From positions 248,001 through 312,000 of the forward strand of contig NZ_RKLT01000004.1 of the NCBI RefSeq assembly GCF_019599505.1: DNA of 64,000 nt, written 5' to 3'. The DNA is from Haloarcula nitratireducens (lineage in GTDB: Archaea; Halobacteriota; Halobacteria; Halobacteriales; Haloarculaceae). The notes below the pieces were generated by a model that searched no databases, was not told the origin of the DNA, and saw nothing but the letters and a program-made list of their open reading frames with translations. This document shows positions 60,118 through 64,000 of the stretch, one piece after another (position 1 is the stretch's first letter; each line of letters starts with the position of its first letter). A program made the translations under genes and the position numbers.

Positions 60118-60816
60118 TTACCGACCTTGCGTCAGCCGGAACCCGATCTGGCGGGGGAGACCGGCGTCCTCGACGGCCTCTATGACCTCGTCGGTGTCGT
60201 ACTCGACGCGGCGGTCTTCGACGGTCAGTTCGTCCAGATCGAGGACCGCGTAGGCCGCCCGGTGGTCGCCGTCGCGCGGTTGGCCGACGCTGCCGGGGTT
60301 CATCACGACCCCCTCGTCGTACACCTCGTGATGCTGGCGGTGGGTGTGGCCCATCACCAGCACGTCTTCATCGTCCAGCAGCTCGGGCCCGAACTCCTCG
60401 GGGTAGGTGTAGTGGTCGGGGTCCTCGGGGTGGCCGTGGACGAGCTTCACGCGGCCGTCGCACTCCACGCGCTCCTCGGGCAGTCCCGAGAGCCAGTCGA
60501 GCTGCGCCTCGTCGAGTTGGTCGCGGGCGTGTTCGACGCCGGCCCGCGCCATGTCGTTGAACGCGAAGGGGCTGTCCTCGACGACCGCTCGGTCGTGGTT
60601 GCCCATCACCGTCGGCACGCCCTCGTCGGGCCACGGGACGCCCTCGGGGAGGCCGTTCGGTTCGCCCCGCATCGCGTCGACGCAGTCGGCGTGCCACGGG
60701 TTGTAGCCGACGACGTCGCCGGCACAGACCAGCCCGTCGACCGGTGGCATGTCCGCGAGGACCGCCGCCAGCGCGACTCGGTTGCCGTGGATGTCGGAGA
60801 TGACGCCAAGCCTCAT
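60118..60816 (-). CDS. Metallophosphoesterase (calcineurin-like)
   Basis: 232 residues from the ATG at 60816 (MRLGVISDIHGNRVAL). The metal-site motifs SDIHGN, CAGDVVG, GNHDRA, VHGHPED and GHTH are complete. The central insert (about 40-150) is longer than in the YfcE-type enzyme at 5.3 kb. The substrate is unknown; such enzymes are often nucleotide or phosphodiester hydrolases. It is downstream of purO on the same strand. Confidence 0.85.
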   Translation of the reverse strand: MRLGVISDIHGNRVALAAVLADMPPVDGLVCAGDVVGYNPWHADCVDAMRGEPNGLPEGVPWPDEGVPTVMGNHDRAVVEDSPFAFNDMARAGVEHARDQLDEAQLDWLSGLPEERVECDGRVKLVHGHPEDPDHYTYPEEFGPELLDDEDVLVMGHTHRQHHEVYDEGVVMNPGSVGQPRDGDHRAAYAVLDLDELTVEDRRVEYDTDEVIEAVEDAGLPRQIGFRLTQGR

Positions 60817-60889
60817 TGTGTCCACCTAACGGACGCAGGCCCTTGAGTGTCGCCACCGACTCAGTTCCCGTGTGTCGCCGACCGCGTCG

Positions 60890-61498
60890 TCACTCGCCGT
60901 TGTACACCGAGACGTCGAAATCGCCGGCCGACCCGGAGACGCCGGCCGAACAGACGGCGTGTTCGAACTCGTGGTCGTACACTTCGCGGGCCGCGCTCTC
61001 GGCGTCGCTCGCACCGAGATCGAACGCCGTGGGGCTGTCCTCCTCGTAGGTGGCGACCAGCGTCGGTTCCGTGACTTCCTCGACGAGCAGGGCGTCCCGG
61101 CGGACGGTGCCGATGACTGCACCCGGTCCGTCGGCGGTCGTCGTCGGATCAGACTCCTCGACGCCGACGATGCCGGCGATGCGCGGCGTGTCGTAGTCGT
61201 CCTTCTCGAAGTCCAGCGAGAGCAGCGGTTCGGCCAGCGCGTCCCGCGCCGGGTAGCCCAGTGCGAGCTTCTCGGCGATCGGATCGACGTGCGACCCGTT
61301 GCCCACGACGGCACCGCGCTCGGTGACGCGGACCCCGTTGTAGGAGATGTAGGGGTTGTCCGTCTCGGGGGCGTCCGGCGTCGGTTCGATAGTGACGGCG
61401 TCGCCGCGCTCGGTTGCCTGCCGGTTCGGGAACGACCGCGAGGAGACCCGGTACGCGCCGACGGTCGGCCCGACGACGACGAAGCGTCCGACGTACAT
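60890..61498 (-). CDS. purO: Archaeal IMP cyclohydrolase
   Basis: 202 residues matching Pur[27 protein letters not shown] opens, then [35 protein letters not shown] and the C-terminal Y-D-H-E-F-E region with [11 protein letters not shown]. It closes the purine ring (FAICAR to IMP) in archaea in place of the bacterial PurH domain. It is the only purine gene here. Confidence 0.9.
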   Translation of the reverse strand: MYVGRFVVVGPTVGAYRVSSRSFPNRQATERGDAVTIEPTPDAPETDNPYISYNGVRVTERGAVVGNGSHVDPIAEKLALGYPARDALAEPLLSLDFEKDDYDTPRIAGIVGVEESDPTTTADGPGAVIGTVRRDALLVEEVTEPTLVATYEEDSPTAFDLGASDAESAAREVYDHEFEHAVCSAGVSGSAGDFDVSVYNGE

Positions 61499-61521
61499 AC
61501 GTCACGGTGGCGGCCACCGCG

Positions 61522-61801
61522 GCAAAGCCGTATCGATGTTCGGCCGCGGAAACGAGAGGGCGATGGCTGCGTTCGCTGTGACGAGACCGACCCGGCTTGT
61601 CTCGACTACCATCACCGTGACGACGTAGACAAAGAGATGACCGTCTCCGAGATGGTAACACACGGCTACTCGAAGGCGAAACTCAGAGCGGAGATGGCGA
61701 AATGCGACGTTCTCTGTGCCAACTGTCATCGCAAAGAGCACTACGAGATTCCTCCGCACGTTCGATCACGAGAGACATCATCGTCGGATGCCGACGGCTG
61801 A
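61522..61801 (+). pseudogene. 5'-truncated HNH endonuclease-like gene
   Basis: A frame ending at 61801 encodes GDGCVRCDETDPACLDYHHR, the EMTVSEMVTHGYS middle and CDVLCANCHRKEHYE, which is the HNH domain of haloarchaeal homing-like endonucleases including both zinc cysteine pairs. No ATG or GTG exists in frame near the domain start, and the region upstream is antisense to purO, so the N-terminal part appears lost. An unusual start codon would be the alternative. The remnant lies directly before tRNA-Gln. Confidence 0.6.
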
Positions 61802-61891
61802 CACGCCTACCGGACTCCGCAACACTGAAATACGACAGCCGGGTATACTCTCGTGTAAGCCACCAGACGCGGACGGTGGCGAACGTGTCAA

Positions 61892-61964
61892 AGTTCCGTG
61901 GGGTAGCGGCCAATCCTGTTGCCTTCTGGGGGCAACGACGAAGGTTCGAATCCTTCCGGAACTA
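61892..61964 (+). tRNA. tRNA-Gln (anticodon CTG)
   Basis: 73-nt cloverleaf. Acceptor arms AGTTCCG and CGGAACT, discriminator A; D arm GGGT/ATCC; anticodon stem TTGCC/GGCAA with loop TTCTGGG, giving anticodon CTG at 61926-61928; T arm GAAGG/CCTTC with loop TTCGAAT. CCA is not encoded. It decodes CAG. In archaea such a tRNA is charged with Glu and then amidated. Confidence 0.93.
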
Positions 61965-62048
61965 CTTCTCAGCGAACTCCCGACGAGCGTCGACTCTCTC
62001 CTCTAACTCACCACACGGCTACTTGTCCCTGCACGCACGAGGTACGCT

Positions 62049-62480
62049 ATGGCTCCCGCACACGTCCTCGTCCCGCTCGACGGGTCGCCGCTGGCCGACG
62101 AGGCGCTGGTTCACGCGCTCAATACCTTCGACTGCCGGGTCACGGTGTTGAACGTCGTCGCGCCGCTGGACAGCGGGATGAGCGAGGGCGGCGTGCTCGA
62201 ACCCGGCGACGAGCGCCAAACGGAGGCGCGCTCGCGAGCCGAGGAGATAGTCGAGCGAGCGAAGCGGCGGGCCGAGGAAGTCGGGCGGAACGTCGAGACG
62301 TCGGTCGAGACGGGCGACCCCGCCGAGACCATCGTCGAGTACGTCGAGGCCCACGGCGTCGACCAGGTCGTGATGGGCGGCCACGGCGGGTCGCGCAACG
62401 AGTTGGCGCGGCGGTTGCTGGGGACGGTGGCGACGGCGGTCGTCAGCGAAGCGCCGGTGACGGTGACCGTCGTCCGCTAG
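62049..62480 (+). CDS. Universal stress protein (UspA family)
   Basis: 143 residues. VLVPLDGSPLADEALVHAL opens and the ATP-binding-like G-x-G-G-S-R-N pattern (MGGHGGSRNELARRLLGTV) closes the fold before VVSEAPVTVTVVR. It is an open alpha/beta Usp domain, likely nucleotide-binding, helping survival under stress. It is a single gene 84 bp after the tRNA. Its stop overlaps the convergent phosphate transporter stop by 4 bp. Confidence 0.87.
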   Translation: MAPAHVLVPLDGSPLADEALVHALNTFDCRVTVLNVVAPLDSGMSEGGVLEPGDERQTEARSRAEEIVERAKRRAEEVGRNVETSVETGDPAETIVEYVEAHGVDQVVMGGHGGSRNELARRLLGTVATAVVSEAPVTVTVVR

Positions 62481-63667
62481 GCGGGACCCAGCACCAGTTC
62501 GAAGACGCGATACAGGCCGAACCCGACGGCGACGGAGGTGACGAGCGTGATTACCCAGAAGCCGAGCGTCACGCCGATCTTCCGCCGGGAGACGCCCGCC
62601 GACCCGCCGGCGAGGCCGCCGCCGATGACGCCGGAGATGATGATGTTGTTGAAGGAGATGGGGATACCGAGCGCGATGGCGAGCTGGGCGATGATGAACC
62701 CCGGGACGAGCGCCGCGATGGAGCGGCGGACGCCGAGCTGGGCGTACTCGCGGGAGGTCGCCTGCAGGAGCCGCGGCGCGCCCATCCACGCGCCGCCGAG
62801 GATGCCGACCGCGCCGACCGTCAGCAGGACGAAGCCGGGCAGTCCCAGTTCCGCCCGGTAGAGGTTCTCGAGGGGACCGGTCGCCAGGCCGACCTGGCTC
62901 CCGCCGCTGGAGAAGGCGACGACGCTCCCGAGGACGACGAGGAAGGTCTTGATGCCGCGGTCGACGGACTCCTGCGTGCGCTTGCGGATGAACGCGAAAC
63001 TCAGCGCGGCGACGAGGAGGGACGCGACGACGGTGACGCCCGGCAGCGGGACGAGCATGGCGGCGAAGCCGGCCAGCGAGTTCTGGGTCGCGCCGGGCGG
63101 CGCGGGGATGACGCTCAGTTCCGCGTTGGCGACGATGCCGCCGACGACGGCCGCGAGCAGCGGGACGCCGACGGTCTCCGGCACGTCGTCCCGCCGCAAG
63201 AGCGTCGCGGTGAGGTAGGCGAGCCCGCCCGAAACCGGGGGGACGAGCGCCCAGAACGTCGCGATCCGCCGGTAGGTGTCGAACACCGGCGCCCCGCCCA
63301 GCGAGAGACCGACGCCGACCATCGCGCCGGTCGTGGCGAAGGCCGCGGGGACCGGATAGCCCGTGTAGACGCCGAAGGCCATGAAGAGCGTCGCGGTCAG
63401 CAGACCCGCGGTGGCCGCGAGCGACGTAATCTGGACGCCGTCGATGAGCCCGGCACCGACGGTCTCGGAGATGCTCCCGCCCTGCGTGAGCGCGCCGAGC
63501 GCCGCGAGGATGCCGATGAGGAAAGCGGCCCGCATCGTCGAGATGGCGTTCGCGCCGATAGCCGGGGCGAAGGGCGGCGAGTTGCTGTTGGCTCCCAGCG
63601 CCCACGCCGTCACCAGCCCGGTCACCGTCGCCAACGCGACCAGCGCCCAGAACACCGCGTCCGCCAC
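62477..63667 (-). CDS. PiT-family inorganic phosphate transporter
   Basis: 396 residues with about ten membrane helices. The family signature is duplicated: GANSNSPPFAPAIGANAIST in the N-terminal half and LGIPISFNNIIISGVIGGGL in the C-terminal half. Charged loops (EKRTQESVDRGIK-like region, RKRTQESVDRG) lie between. It is probably a low-affinity phosphate/metal-phosphate symporter. No PhoU gene is adjacent. Its stop overlaps the uspA gene. Confidence 0.85.
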   Translation of the reverse strand: MADAVFWALVALATVTGLVTAWALGANSNSPPFAPAIGANAISTMRAAFLIGILAALGALTQGGSISETVGAGLIDGVQITSLAATAGLLTATLFMAFGVYTGYPVPAAFATTGAMVGVGLSLGGAPVFDTYRRIATFWALVPPVSGGLAYLTATLLRRDDVPETVGVPLLAAVVGGIVANAELSVIPAPPGATQNSLAGFAAMLVPLPGVTVVASLLVAALSFAFIRKRTQESVDRGIKTFLVVLGSVVAFSSGGSQVGLATGPLENLYRAELGLPGFVLLTVGAVGILGGAWMGAPRLLQATSREYAQLGVRRSIAALVPGFIIAQLAIALGIPISFNNIIISGVIGGGLAGGSAGVSRRKIGVTLGFWVITLVTSVAVGFGLYRVFELVLGPA

Positions 63668-63787
63668 CGGGAAATCAGGCCCCCCGAGACGGTCCGCTCG
63701 CGCTCATTGGTGCCCGTTCACGCTGACCGCGGATAAACGTTCGCGCACGAAACCCGTCGCGACGAGCGTCGGGTCGGTGTCGTCGAC

Positions 63788-64000
63788 TCAGTATCCGAGC
63801 GATTCCTTTGCGAGGACGAGCGTCGTCCGGCCTTCTTCGGCCTCCTGCCGGTAGATGAGCTGCTTGCCGATCATGCTACCGGTGCCGTAGGCGTCCTCCG
63901 CGCGGGCGTCTTCGAGCGGATAGGCGACGTCCTCCAGTCGGTCGAGCGCGGCGTCGAGGTCGTCGACGATCTTGTTCGTGCCGGCGACCAACAGGAGGTT
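63788..64000 (-). CDS. LUD-domain (lactate utilisation-like) protein, 5' part missing
   Basis: Only the C-terminal 70 residues are visible. LLVAGTNKIVDDLDAALDRL, the VAYPLEDARAEDAYGTGS segment and IGKQLIYRQ match the LUD domain end, with a final TTLVLAKESLGY. Members of this family assist lactate or related metabolism with iron-sulfur partners, but many have unknown roles. The frame is still open at the window edge, so the start lies beyond 64000. Confidence 0.7.
   Translation of the reverse strand, partial: NLLLVAGTNKIVDDLDAALDRLEDVAYPLEDARAEDAYGTGSMIGKQLIYRQEAEEGRTTLVLAKESLGY

Noticed and set aside
1..64000. CRISPR arrays, rRNA genes, transposase genes, prophage
   Set aside because: I saw no regularly spaced direct repeats, no rRNA-like stretch, no transposase or phage structural gene. 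The repeats present are hairpin clusters.

Overview
The window is chromosomal DNA from a halophilic archaeon (class Halobacteria), most likely of the Haloarcula/Halomicrobium group. The evidence is high GC with strong G/C third positions, very acidic proteins, TATA-box promoters sitting 25-30 nt before start codons, twin-arginine and lipobox signals, an Orc1/Cdc6 gene beside an ORB-type origin, a two-subunit family D DNA polymerase, LysW-type arginine biosynthesis, and a malate dehydrogenase that resembles the Haloarcula enzyme from memory.

Layout. 1-14.1 kb holds ordinary metabolic and membrane genes: winged-helix regulators, YccF, a methyltransferase, an M29 aminopeptidase, phosphoesterase, CDF transporter, XPD-like helicase, SerB, DoxX, MetY and two probable lipoproteins. 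14.4-27.2 kb is a replication/repair region: polB (DP1), two tandem Sec11-type signal peptidases, orc1, a 1.15-kb origin with inverted ORB elements around an AT-rich core, the origin-associated genes oapA-oapB-oapC, mdh, a zinc-ribbon protein, a broken redoxin gene and hef. 27.3-31 kb carries dolK-like, glyS and a four-CBS protein in one operon with hef. 31.5-37.1 kb has serA and two tandem histidine kinases, the first with a degenerate ATPase domain. 37.2-41.3 kb is polC (DP2, no intein) with a PPC/DUF296 gene. 43.1-52.1 kb is the whole arginine pathway from glutamate: argG-argH and argW-argX-argC-argB-argD-argE-argF. The remainder carries an oxidoreductase, SDR, thrC, aspartate kinase, a second phosphoesterase, purO, a tRNA-Gln, UspA, a PiT transporter and a LUD-domain gene cut by the window end.

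How it works together. Initiator, origin, both polymerase D subunits and Hef lie within about 26 kb. Serine (serA, serB), aspartate-family (aspartate kinase, thrC, metY) and arginine biosynthesis are all represented.

The most notable non-coding signals are: (1) eight CTAG tetramers within 132 bp of the origin core, six of them as three 9-bp CTAGWCTAG elements, in a window where CTAG is otherwise scarce; (2) ORB-like sequences embedded in coding linkers of polB, the zinc-ribbon gene and hef; (3) an arginine-rich 47-codon upstream ORF with three hairpins before argG, a candidate attenuator; (4) modular hairpin clusters shared between intergenic regions, one of them flanked by a 60-bp degenerate copy of the argF 3' end; and (5) several gene remnants.
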